A stretch of 5,909 nt of DNA. Origin: Acidobacteriota bacterium (GTDB taxonomy: Bacteria > Acidobacteriota > Terriglobia > Terriglobales > Acidobacteriaceae). The DNA is taken from positions 1-5,909 of the forward strand of contig JAJXUS010000145.1 of assembly GCA_021782675.1 (NCBI GenBank). The letters run 5' to 3'. Made by a program: the position numbers and the translations under genes. The notes beneath the pieces were generated by a model that searched no databases, had not been told where the DNA came from, and was given only the letters and a program-made list of their open reading frames with translations. The stretch's first letter is position 1, and each line of letters opens with the position of its first letter. This document shows, one piece after another, positions 1-5,894 of this stretch.

Positions 1-642
1 CCCGCGTTGCAAAATACCTGGACCCTATATCGGCTGCAGGCCGGCGGCTATCAGCTTGTCGGCAGCATCTCGCAGACGACCGATCTTTTCCAGATGCCGG
101 TTGCGCTGACATTCGACGCTCCCAACGGGCCGGTTCAACGGCGCATCTGGCTGCGCGGGCCTGCCACTTCCTACTCGATTGACTGCAAACAGCCACCGCG
201 AAAGATTCGCCTCGATCCAGACCACGAACTGTTACGCACCAGTCCGGCGATGCAGGTGCGGGCGGCCATTGTTGCCGGAATGAATGACCGTTCTGCGGGC
301 GATCTGGACGGCGCGGCTACGCAGTTCCGCAAGGCGCTACAGCTTGATCCTGAGAGCTCGCTGGCCAGCTACCGGCTGGGCGAAACGCTGATGCAGCAGC
401 GGAACGAGCAGGGTGCGGCCGACGCTTTTCGCGCGGCGCTGCGCGGTGACGGCGTGCCCGCGTGGACGCAGGTGTGGAGCGACTTGAAGCTGGGCATGCT
501 TTTTGACACTCTGGGGGAACGGGAGCGCGCGGAAAATCAATATCGGGAGGCCCTGCAGACGAACGATGCTACGGGCGGTGCACTCTCGCTGGCGCGAAAA
601 TATCTTGCACAGCCTTACCGGCCTCCGGCGGGCGAGCAGTAA
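1..642 (+). CDS. M1 aminopeptidase-like protein, C-terminal part with TPR repeats (5' end outside window)
   Basis: The frame is open from base 1 (Pro-Ala-Leu-Gln...) to TAA at 640-642, so this is the 3' end of a longer gene; the TTG at base 7 is probably internal, not a start. Residues below count from that TTG. Residues 1-72 (tyrosine- and tryptophan-rich strands, a DLFQMPVALTF segment, then IRLDPDHELL) resemble the C-terminal beta domain of M1-family aminopeptidases, where a 'MPV.L' strand and a 'LDP' strand recur. Residues 84-190 form about three TPR-like helix pairs: 84-117 (AGDLDGAATQFRKALQLDP), 118-150 (GETLMQQRNEQGAADAFRAAL) and 155-190 (GERERAENQYREALQ). The zinc motif (HEXXH) would lie upstream and cannot be seen. 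From memory, similar M1-TPR fusions occur in Acidobacteriota. The likely role is peptide hydrolysis at the N-terminus, with TPRs for protein contacts. The TPR call is firm; the M1 assignment is inferred. The gene converges on the 61-aa gene, with a gap of 28 bases. Confidence 0.72.
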   Translation, partial: PALQNTWTLYRLQAGGYQLVGSISQTTDLFQMPVALTFDAPNGPVQRRIWLRGPATSYSIDCKQPPRKIRLDPDHELLRTSPAMQVRAAIVAGMNDRSAGDLDGAATQFRKALQLDPESSLASYRLGETLMQQRNEQGAADAFRAALRGDGVPAWTQVWSDLKLGMLFDTLGERERAENQYREALQTNDATGGALSLARKYLAQPYRPPAGEQ

Positions 643-655
643 TCGTCCCTGCCCG

Positions 656-677
656 CCCGGCGCCGGGGAATTATTTG
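656..677 (+). terminator. Weak GC-rich hairpin between convergent genes
   Basis: A perfect 12-bp palindrome (CCCGGCGCCGGG, 656-667) sits 13 bases after the stop of the M1-like gene and is followed by GAATTATTTGG. As RNA it could fold as a 4-bp CCCG/CGGG stem with a GCGC loop, but the U-tract is broken and overlaps the end of the opposite gene. It could help stop transcription where the two genes converge. It could equally be chance in GC-rich DNA. Confidence 0.25.
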
Positions 678-856
678 GTGTCGTCCAGTGCCGCCAGAAC
701 GTCGTTCATCGTCGGCTTTACGTTCATCATGTACTCACGCACGCGCTTGCGCTCTTCCGCGGACAGCGACGGAAGTACATTCAGCAGGCGCCGCAGGGTG
801 GTTCCAATATCGTCGGCATAGTTCATCATTCGAATGGCTTCTCCAGTAAGGGGCAT
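671..856 (-). CDS. Hypothetical protein, 61 aa
   Basis: I do not recognise this small protein. It starts at ATG 854-856, stops with TAA at 671-673, and is preceded by a near-ideal Shine-Dalgarno AAGGAG five bases upstream, which fixes the start and supports real translation. The sequence is predicted mostly helical and charged: residues 1-28 form an amphipathic stretch (IRMMNYADDIGTTLRRLLNVL), then SLSAEERKRVREYMMNV (30-46) and a C-terminal helix MNDVLAALDD (50-59). There is no signal peptide, membrane segment or cysteine, so it is probably a soluble cytoplasmic protein. It lies 115 bases downstream of malQ on the same strand and could be co-transcribed with it or use its own promoter. The gap contains inverted repeats but no convincing promoter. 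Overlapping frames on both strands lack such a ribosome binding site. Confidence 0.7.
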   Translation of the reverse strand: MPLTGEAIRMMNYADDIGTTLRRLLNVLPSLSAEERKRVREYMMNVKPTMNDVLAALDDTK

Positions 857-861
857 CGCGT

Positions 862-867
862 CTCCTT
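862..867 (-). promoter_or_regulatory. Ribosome binding site of the 61-aa gene
   Basis: The minus strand reads AAGGAG followed by five bases (ACGCG) and ATG. This is the clearest Shine-Dalgarno site in the window. It is the main evidence that the 61-aa frame is translated from this ATG. Confidence 0.75.
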
Positions 868-878
868 GCGAAATTTGT

Positions 879-955
879 AAAAGGACCTGCGCCTTTGCAG
901 CCGGACAGCGTCCGTGTTGTTTGCAGGCGCTCCCTTATTGTGCGTTGTCGCAGGT
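879..955 (-). repeat. Nested inverted repeats in the leader of the 61-aa gene
   Basis: The 115-base gap between malQ and the 61-aa gene holds several short complementary segments. ACCTGCG (885-891) pairs with CGCAGGT (949-955). GCGCCT (889-894) pairs with AGGCGC (925-930). CGGAC (902-906) pairs with GTCCG (910-914) around a 3-base loop. AAAGG (880-884) pairs with CCTTT (892-896). Several of these pairings exclude each other. In the minus-strand transcript they lie just upstream of the ribosome binding site. The repeats are seen directly; any regulatory or terminator role is inferred, and short repeats of this kind are common in GC-rich DNA. Confidence 0.35.
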
Positions 956-971
956 GCTGCCGTAAAGCGCG

Positions 972-2480
972 CTAGTCGAATCGAGCCGGTGGCTGACGAT
1001 CGGTCACCACGGTCAGGGCACGCAGCCATTCGGCCATCGCCGGCTGCAAGGCATCGGGCGCAAAGCGCCAGCTCCAGTTTCCGTCGGCGGCCGCCGGTGT
1101 GTTCATGCGGGCTTCAGCGCCAAGCCCCAGCACATCCTGCAGCGGAATCAGGCACAGCCGGCCGACGGAGGTCTCCGCTGAGCGAATCATGGATGGCACC
1201 ACATCCTCTTCACGCGTCACGCCCAGATAGGCATGCACCGCTTCGCGCTCGGCTTCGCCAGCTTGCTGGTACCAGCCCAGCGTGGTGTTGTTATCGTGGG
1301 TGCCCGTATAAACGACCATATTCTCCACCAGCCGGTGCGGCAGATGAATGTGCGCGCCCGGATCGCTGAAGCCAAACTGCATGACGCGCATGCCGGGCAG
1401 TCCGAAACTGGTGCGCAGTTCTTCGACCTCCGGCGTGATCACTCCCAGATCTTCGGCAATCAATGGCAGCTCGCCAAATTCCTGCCGCAGGCGGGCGAAC
1501 AATTCCCTGCCCGGCGCTTTGACCCACGCGCCGTGGATGGCGGTTGACTCCGCTGCCGGGATGGACCAGTAGGCCTCGAACCCGCGAAAGTGATCGAGCC
1601 GTATCTGGTCGCACAGCGAAAAGGCGCGACGAATCCGCTCCGTCCACCAGGCGAACCCGCGCTCAATCATTACGTCCCAGCGGTAGAGCGGATTGCCCCA
1701 GCGCTGCCCGGTCGGGCTGAAGTAGTCCGGCGGCACACCCGCAACGTGCTCCGGACGGCCCTCTGCGTCCAGTTGAAACAGGTGCGCATTGGTCCATACG
1801 TCGGCACTGTCATGGTTGACGAAGATCGCCATGTCTCCGATGAAGCCGATGCCGCGCGCGGCGCAGTAGGCGCGCAGTTCGCGCCATTGTTCCTCAAAGA
1901 AAAACTGGATGACCTTCTGCCGCTCGATCTCTTCGCCGTATTCCTGATCCAGCTTCGCCAGCGCCTGCGGTTCGCAGCGCGCCAGCTCACGCGGCCAGCT
2001 CGTCCAGTCCACCGCCGGGTATTGTCCGCGCAACACCATAAAGCGGGCGTATGGCAGCAGCCAGCTTTCGCTGCGTCCGCAGAACTCTCCGAGGTAATAC
2101 CGATCCTCCGGGGTAGCCCGTTCGAGAAAGGCCTTTGCCGCGGCGTGCAGCAGGGGCATTTTCTGGGCTGCGGCGGCCGGATAATCGATAGCACCGCTGG
2201 ACGGCAATGGAGCGTTCAAGTCTTCCGCCGGAATCCAGCCGCGTTCCGCAAGCTTTTCGAGGCTGATGAAAAGCGGGTTTCCGGCGAATGCCGATAGTGA
2301 AGAATACGGCGAGTTCCCGTAACCCGTAGGCGTAAGCGGAAGGACCTGCCAGAACCGTTGTCCCGCAGCCGCCAGAAAATCGGCAAAGGCATAGGCCGCC
2401 GGACCAAGATCGCCAACTCCCCCGCGCGAAGGCAGGGAGCAGATATGAAGAAGAACGCCGGACGACCGTTCGGAGAGCAT
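972..2480 (-). CDS. malQ: 4-alpha-glucanotransferase (amylomaltase, GH77)
   Basis: This cytoplasmic enzyme moves alpha-1,4-glucan segments between maltodextrins (EC 2.4.1.25) in maltodextrin, starch or glycogen use. At 502 aa it matches the short GH77 type (Thermus, about 500 aa) rather than the longer E. coli form with an N-terminal extension. The N-terminus is typical: RSSGVLLH (5-12), GVGDLG (21-26), FWQVLPLTPTGYGNSPYSS (43-61). The 250s loop is present (VPPDYFSPTGQRWGNPLY, 249-266). The family's three acidic catalytic residues can be placed: nucleophile Asp296 in RLDHFRG, acid/base Glu343 in IAEDLG, and Asp396 in TGTHDNN. The C-terminal ARMNTP...WSWR motif (457-472) is intact. ATG 2478-2480 is the only sensible start, because an in-frame TGA lies nine codons upstream; the Shine-Dalgarno is weak (TTGGGA). 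A strong terminator lies upstream, so malQ probably has its own promoter in 2481-2575, but I see only poor matches there. No frameshift or missing key residue. Confidence 0.96.
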   Translation of the reverse strand: MLSERSSGVLLHICSLPSRGGVGDLGPAAYAFADFLAAAGQRFWQVLPLTPTGYGNSPYSSLSAFAGNPLFISLEKLAERGWIPAEDLNAPLPSSGAIDYPAAAAQKMPLLHAAAKAFLERATPEDRYYLGEFCGRSESWLLPYARFMVLRGQYPAVDWTSWPRELARCEPQALAKLDQEYGEEIERQKVIQFFFEEQWRELRAYCAARGIGFIGDMAIFVNHDSADVWTNAHLFQLDAEGRPEHVAGVPPDYFSPTGQRWGNPLYRWDVMIERGFAWWTERIRRAFSLCDQIRLDHFRGFEAYWSIPAAESTAIHGAWVKAPGRELFARLRQEFGELPLIAEDLGVITPEVEELRTSFGLPGMRVMQFGFSDPGAHIHLPHRLVENMVVYTGTHDNNTTLGWYQQAGEAEREAVHAYLGVTREEDVVPSMIRSAETSVGRLCLIPLQDVLGLGAEARMNTPAAADGNWSWRFAPDALQPAMAEWLRALTVVTDRQPPARFD

Positions 2481-2567
2481 AGTTTCCCAAGGCTGGTGAG
2501 AGGATCAGAACGTCATAGCCGGCACTCTGCCACCGTACAGCCACCCGGCCCCAAATCTTTAGATGCG

Positions 2568-2612
2568 AAACAAACAAAGCGGTGGGCGCCGGCCCACCGC
2601 TTTACTCTTTTT
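2568..2612 (-). terminator. Strong Rho-independent terminator after the PpiD-like gene
   Basis: A 12-bp perfect stem, AAAGCGGTGGGC (2576-2587) with GCCCACCGCTTT (2592-2603) around a 4-base loop, begins 26 bases after the stop of the PpiD-like gene. On the minus strand it is followed by GTTTGTTT, giving a usable U-rich tail. On the plus strand the same stem is followed by ACTCTTTTT, so it could also stop antisense transcription. It separates the upstream envelope genes from malQ. Confidence 0.85.
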
Positions 2613-2629
2613 GACTGGCCGCAATTGCG

Positions 2630-4597
2630 CTAAATGCCAGCGCGCTGATTGGCCAGGGCCTTCCGGTTGTAGCGGATCAGTCCACCCTTGATGTAGCGCT
2701 GCTCCAGCGAAGACGCGAACACTGCAAACGCCGTGTCCCGCCGCTGCTGCGCCAACTGGTCGCGCGTGCTGTCCAGATGCTGTTGAATCTCGGCGGCCGT
2801 CGGCGCCTGCTTGTCCAGCAGCTTCATCACGACGCCGGTGCGCTCCGTATCGATCGGACCGCTGAACTGTCCGGGCTGCAACGTGAAGGCCACCGCGCCC
2901 ACATCGCTCATGGAGCCGAGATTCGGAACCTGACCGGTGCTGTCCACCAGGTCGCTGGTCTGGATGGTTGCGCCCACTTCCTTCGCCGCCTTCTTCAGGC
3001 TGTTCTCTTCCTTTGCCTTGATGGCGAGCTGCTGGGTGCGGGCTTTCAGCATAGGGCCAATCTGCTCATTCCGGAAATCTTCCAGCACATGCGACTTCCA
3101 GGCGTCGAAGGTCGGCGCATGCGCCGGCACCACATTCTGCACGGTGAAGACCGCGTAGCCTTCGCCGGTGGATGCGGTCTGCGGCGGCGCGCCCGGCTTC
3201 ATCTGGAAGGCCTTGGTCAGCAATTGCGTGCCATCGGCCAGCCCGGGGACCACCCCGCCCTGCGCCAGCGGCTGTGTCGTCTCAACATGCAGGTGATTCT
3301 GCGCAGCCATCGCCGCCAGGCCAGACTTCTGCGCCTCAGCCTCAAGCTTTGCAGAGTACTGTTGCGCGGCCTTCGCCTCCGCCTGCTGCATCAGGTTCGC
3401 CAGAATCAAGTCGTGAACTTCCTCGAGCGGCTTGGCGTGCGCCGGCTGGCGTTCTTCCACCTGCAAAATATGGAAGCCGAACTGGGTGCGAATTACGCCG
3501 GACATCTGTCCCGGCTGCAGCGCGAACGCGGTGCGGTCAAACTCCGGCACAGTGGCTCCATGCTGGATGAAACCAAGCTCGCCGCCATCGGCGCGGCTGC
3601 CAGGATCATCGGAGTACTTCTTGGCGAGCTCCGCAAAGTTGGCCCCGTTGTGCAGCTGCTTCAGAATGTCTTCGGCCTTGGCTTGCGCTGCGGCGACGGT
3701 CTTGGCATCGGCATTCTGCGGCACCTTGATCAGGATGTGCCGCACGCGCACCTGCTCCGGTACCTGAAACTGCTGCTGATGCTCGTTGTAATAACGCTGG
3801 ATGTCCGCGCCGGAAATTTGCGGCGGACCGCCGGGAATCTGGTTGAGCGCGAATGCGACGTACTGGATGGTCCGCGTCTCGGGAATCGCCTTGGCGTAGC
3901 GCGCCGCGTTCTGCTTGAAGAACGCCTGCAGGACGGAGTCCGGAGGATTGATCTGCTTCCGCAAATCTGCCGCACTGATCACGGCGTACTCAAACTTCAC
4001 CTTGGTCGCCTGCTTCAGGTACGCCGCGCGTACCTCCTCGGGCGATACCGTCATACCACCGGTGATTAAAGCCTCCAGCCGGGTAATGAGAATCTCTTCT
4101 TTTAGCTGCTTTTCGAAATCGGCGCGCGACATGTTGAAGTCGTTCTGCACGAAATTCTCATAGTTGTTTTCGCCGATGAATTTTCCGCCGGGAAACAGGA
4201 TGGGCGCGAACGGCCCATGCATCAGCTCATTGCGCACATCCGCGTCCGTCACGGTCACGCCCAGCCGGCCCGCTTCCTGTACCAGCACGGCGCGCTCGAC
4301 CAGCATCTGGCCCGCCCGCTGCATCAGAAATGGGACTACAAAATCCGGCAGCCGCTGCTGCTGCTGCATCCGCTGCGCCACCTGCTGCACCTGGGTGACG
4401 GGTACATCTGTGGTGCCTCCGAAGTAGCGACCGAGGGGTCCGCCGCTGTGCACCACGGCGTAGTTATCGCCCGAGGCGGAAGCGTCCTGGAAGATGCCGG
4501 GAACGAGCGTGATCACCATCAGGATGGCTGTGATGGAGATCAAACCAATGAAAATACCTTTGACGATGCGGCTGTCCTGCTGCAAAAAACGGATCAT
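2630..4597 (-). CDS. Membrane-anchored periplasmic peptidyl-prolyl isomerase, SurA/PpiD-like
   Basis: Likely an inner-membrane-anchored chaperone and prolyl isomerase that helps fold exported proteins. The 655-aa chain starts with a short basic N-terminus (R3, R10, K13) and one hydrophobic segment at about 14-34 (GIFIGLISITAILMVITLVP), as in PpiD, leaving the rest periplasmic. Residues about 60-250 form a helical SurA_N-like chaperone region, with a Gln-rich stretch at 69-81. A parvulin (PpiC) domain spans about 283-384: VRHILI (His287), GGELGF (338-343), the AFALQPGQMSG strand (357-367) and FGFHI (His376). Residues 385-612 contain two weaker copies of the domain's end (AFQMKPG at 463, AFTLQPG at 570), spaced 106-107 residues from the first. 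E. coli PpiD is similar in length (623 aa). ATG 4595-4597 is chosen because it gives the membrane anchor, despite a weak Shine-Dalgarno. It lies 115 bases after the BON gene on the same strand and ends before a strong terminator. SurA-family naming is possible, but the anchor favours PpiD. Confidence 0.9.
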   Translation of the reverse strand: MIRFLQQDSRIVKGIFIGLISITAILMVITLVPGIFQDASASGDNYAVVHSGGPLGRYFGGTTDVPVTQVQQVAQRMQQQQRLPDFVVPFLMQRAGQMLVERAVLVQEAGRLGVTVTDADVRNELMHGPFAPILFPGGKFIGENNYENFVQNDFNMSRADFEKQLKEEILITRLEALITGGMTVSPEEVRAAYLKQATKVKFEYAVISAADLRKQINPPDSVLQAFFKQNAARYAKAIPETRTIQYVAFALNQIPGGPPQISGADIQRYYNEHQQQFQVPEQVRVRHILIKVPQNADAKTVAAAQAKAEDILKQLHNGANFAELAKKYSDDPGSRADGGELGFIQHGATVPEFDRTAFALQPGQMSGVIRTQFGFHILQVEERQPAHAKPLEEVHDLILANLMQQAEAKAAQQYSAKLEAEAQKSGLAAMAAQNHLHVETTQPLAQGGVVPGLADGTQLLTKAFQMKPGAPPQTASTGEGYAVFTVQNVVPAHAPTFDAWKSHVLEDFRNEQIGPMLKARTQQLAIKAKEENSLKKAAKEVGATIQTSDLVDSTGQVPNLGSMSDVGAVAFTLQPGQFSGPIDTERTGVVMKLLDKQAPTAAEIQQHLDSTRDQLAQQRRDTAFAVFASSLEQRYIKGGLIRYNRKALANQRAGI

Positions 4598-4643
4598 GTC
4601 GAGAAAGTGACCTGGATCTGCCGCATTCCGCGGCCAGTGGAAG

Positions 4644-4655
4644 TCGTTGCAACGA
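4644..4655. repeat. 12-bp perfect palindrome in the leader of the PpiD-like gene
   Basis: TCGTTGCAACGA reads the same on both strands. It lies about 30 bases downstream of the candidate -10 box at 4686-4691 and 47 bases before the ATG of the PpiD-like gene. The position would suit an operator for a dimeric repressor or a small RNA stem. Only one copy is seen in the window, so function is a guess. Confidence 0.3.
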
Positions 4656-4685
4656 TTCGACAGGCCTGCTGGCGAACCTTCAAAC

Positions 4686-4691
4686 AGTATA
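4686..4691 (-). promoter_or_regulatory. Candidate -10 box upstream of the PpiD-like gene
   Basis: The minus strand carries TATACT (5 of 6 matches to TATAAT), 22 bases beyond the BON gene stop and 89 bases upstream of the PpiD-like ATG. No good -35 box is found at 16-18 bases; only a CTGAAA at about 19 bases is near. It would allow expression of the PpiD-like gene separately from the BON gene. Weak call. Confidence 0.3.
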
Positions 4692-4712
4692 CGGGTTCAG
4701 GCCGGAAGCGTT

Positions 4713-5804
4713 TCAGTACGGATAACCCCCCGGCGGCGCACCCGGGATCTGCTGCGGCGGCGGGCGACGGTACCGGCGCTGCGGATACACGGGCGGCGCA
4801 TTCGCAGAGATGGCCCGCACCTCGTTCATGGTCGGCTCCCGCACGGTAAGCGGGCCCGTAAGGTGGAAGGTGACAATCGACTCCGCAGGGATGATGATGC
4901 GCGCGCCGGGAGACAGGGCAGAAATTCCAGCACCACCCAGACCGCCCAGCGCCGCACCCAACAGCGCCACCGGGCCACCGCCCACAATTGCGCCCGTCAG
5001 CGCACCGAATGCTGCCGTTCCGCCGACAGTGGCGGCCGTCGCCGGGCCCTTGCCGGGCCCTTTCTGCGCCCAGACACTGCTGGTGAGCACGTAGCTGCGG
5101 TGGCCGATGGCAATGTTCGATAGCTGCAGCGCGAGCTGCGGGCTGCCCTTCAATTTGCCCGATGGCCGCGCGTCAATGACGGTTCCTTCGACGACCGATC
5201 CTCGCGGGACGGCGATAATGCCACGGCGGAAATAAACATTGTGGATGATGATGCCCCGGAACGGCGTCCCCGGCTGCGTGTGCTTGCTGTCAACGCGGGT
5301 CTGCATCATCACCGATAACGGCGTGCCGGACGGAACGGTCAGCAGGACATCTGGCGGCTGGCCATTCCGCACGGGCGGATAGATTACCGTCGCGCCCGCG
5401 CTGGGATTCGCCGTCTGCTGCGATGTCGGGGTCGCGGCATGGGCTGCAATCGCCGGAGTATTGGAAAAGCCGGGTGCGACGGTCAACGGCTTCCCGACAT
5501 GCAGCTTGTCATCAACCGACGTGACGCCCGCCGTGCCACGCGCCAGATCCAGCACATCCTGCTCGGTCTGCGCATCGGGCACGGTGCCGGTCAGCGTCGC
5601 TTCCCCGTTATGCACATAGACACCCAGATCCAGCGGGCGCAACCTGTCGGACTGCATGATCTTCTGATTCAGGGTGCGGGCGATACCATCGTCGGCCGGA
5701 GAAATTGACGTTGCTGCGGAGGTTGCCGGAGGCGCAGCCGCAGTGCTCTGGCTGAACGCAGCTCCGGTCAGCAGCAGGAGGAACCACCGCTTGACGATCC
5801 GCAT
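4713..5804 (-). CDS. Secreted BON-domain protein with glycine zipper and proline-rich tail
   Basis: A 363-aa envelope protein of unknown exact role. The N-terminus MRIVKRWFLLLLTGAAFSQS is a signal peptide, with cleavage likely near residues 18-24. A BON domain follows at about 38-103 (IARTLNQKIMQSDRL, VYVHNGEATLTGTVPD, GVTSVDDKLHV); BON domains are linked to phospholipid or membrane binding. After a Thr/Ala/Pro linker, residues 154-245 form a beta-rich region (VPSGTPLSVMMQTRVDSK, AVPRGSVVEGTVIDARPSGKL). A glycine zipper at 261-293 has two GxxxGxxxG runs (G267-G271-G275, G283-G287-G291), suggesting membrane insertion or oligomer packing. ARIIIPAESIVTFHLTGPLTV (301-321) closes the beta region, and a Pro/Arg/Tyr-rich tail ends the chain (337-363). 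The frame is open to an ATG at 5858, but ATG 5804 is preferred: it starts the signal peptide directly, and a TATAAT box at 5866-5871 would leave the upstream ATG without a leader. A beta-region plus zipper arrangement like this is, from memory, common in Acidobacteriota. It lies upstream of the PpiD-like gene. Confidence 0.85.
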   Translation of the reverse strand: MRIVKRWFLLLLTGAAFSQSTAAAPPATSAATSISPADDGIARTLNQKIMQSDRLRPLDLGVYVHNGEATLTGTVPDAQTEQDVLDLARGTAGVTSVDDKLHVGKPLTVAPGFSNTPAIAAHAATPTSQQTANPSAGATVIYPPVRNGQPPDVLLTVPSGTPLSVMMQTRVDSKHTQPGTPFRGIIIHNVYFRRGIIAVPRGSVVEGTVIDARPSGKLKGSPQLALQLSNIAIGHRSYVLTSSVWAQKGPGKGPATAATVGGTAAFGALTGAIVGGGPVALLGAALGGLGGAGISALSPGARIIIPAESIVTFHLTGPLTVREPTMNEVRAISANAPPVYPQRRYRRPPPQQIPGAPPGGYPY

Positions 5805-5865
5805 CTTCGACGTCCGTGTCGATCCGTCGCTTCCGGAACGGTCCCTGCCCGCGCGCATAGCGACG

Positions 5866-5894
5866 ATTATAGGCGTTCCGATCGACGAGGTGCA
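5866..5894 (-). promoter_or_regulatory. Candidate promoter of the BON-domain gene
   Basis: The minus strand has a perfect -10 hexamer TATAAT at 5866-5871. At a 17-base spacing the -35 position (5889-5894) reads TGCACC, only 3 of 6 matches to TTGACA. Transcription would begin near 5859, giving a leader of about 55 bases before the preferred ATG at 5804. The strong -10 and its position suggest this is the promoter for the BON gene and perhaps the PpiD-like gene behind it. Confidence 0.5.

Noticed and set aside
874..879. TACAAA as a -10 box for the 61-aa gene
   Set aside because: It has no matching -35 box, and transcription from it would start at or inside the ribosome binding site.
503..880. 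A 125-codon plus-strand frame across the convergent gene ends
   Set aside because: It overlaps both the end of the M1-like gene and the whole 61-aa gene. The latter has a strong ribosome binding site and this frame does not.
1590..2297. A 235-codon open frame on the plus strand
   Set aside because: It is antisense to malQ, which has all GH77 motifs over this stretch. The translation shows no domain and there is no ribosome binding site of note.
2481..2575. Possible malQ promoter with TATGAC as the -10 box
   Set aside because: TATGAC matches 4 of 6 and the TGTACG at 16 bases only 3 of 6. A promoter is expected here because of the upstream terminator, but I cannot place it with confidence.
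1987..2577. A 196-codon minus-strand frame starting in the gap upstream of malQ
   Set aside because: It runs in another frame over the conserved N-terminal part of malQ and begins inside the terminator stem. Its sequence looks like a shifted reading of malQ.
2777..4069. A 430-codon open frame on the plus strand
   Set aside because: It lies wholly antisense to the PpiD-like gene, whose domains and membrane anchor are clear. Its translation is rich in Arg, Leu and His with no recognisable domain, as expected for the complement of a GC-rich gene.
4351..4392. Run of CTG/CTGCTG units (Gln-rich stretch on the minus strand)
   Set aside because: It looks like a microsatellite but is only a short imperfect run that encodes the QQVAQRMQQQQ segment of the PpiD-like protein. 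Codon bias for CAG explains it.
4647..5123. A 158-codon plus-strand frame opposite the end of the BON gene
   Set aside because: Its sequence is dominated by Arg, a typical shadow of a Gly/Pro/Ala-rich gene on the other strand.
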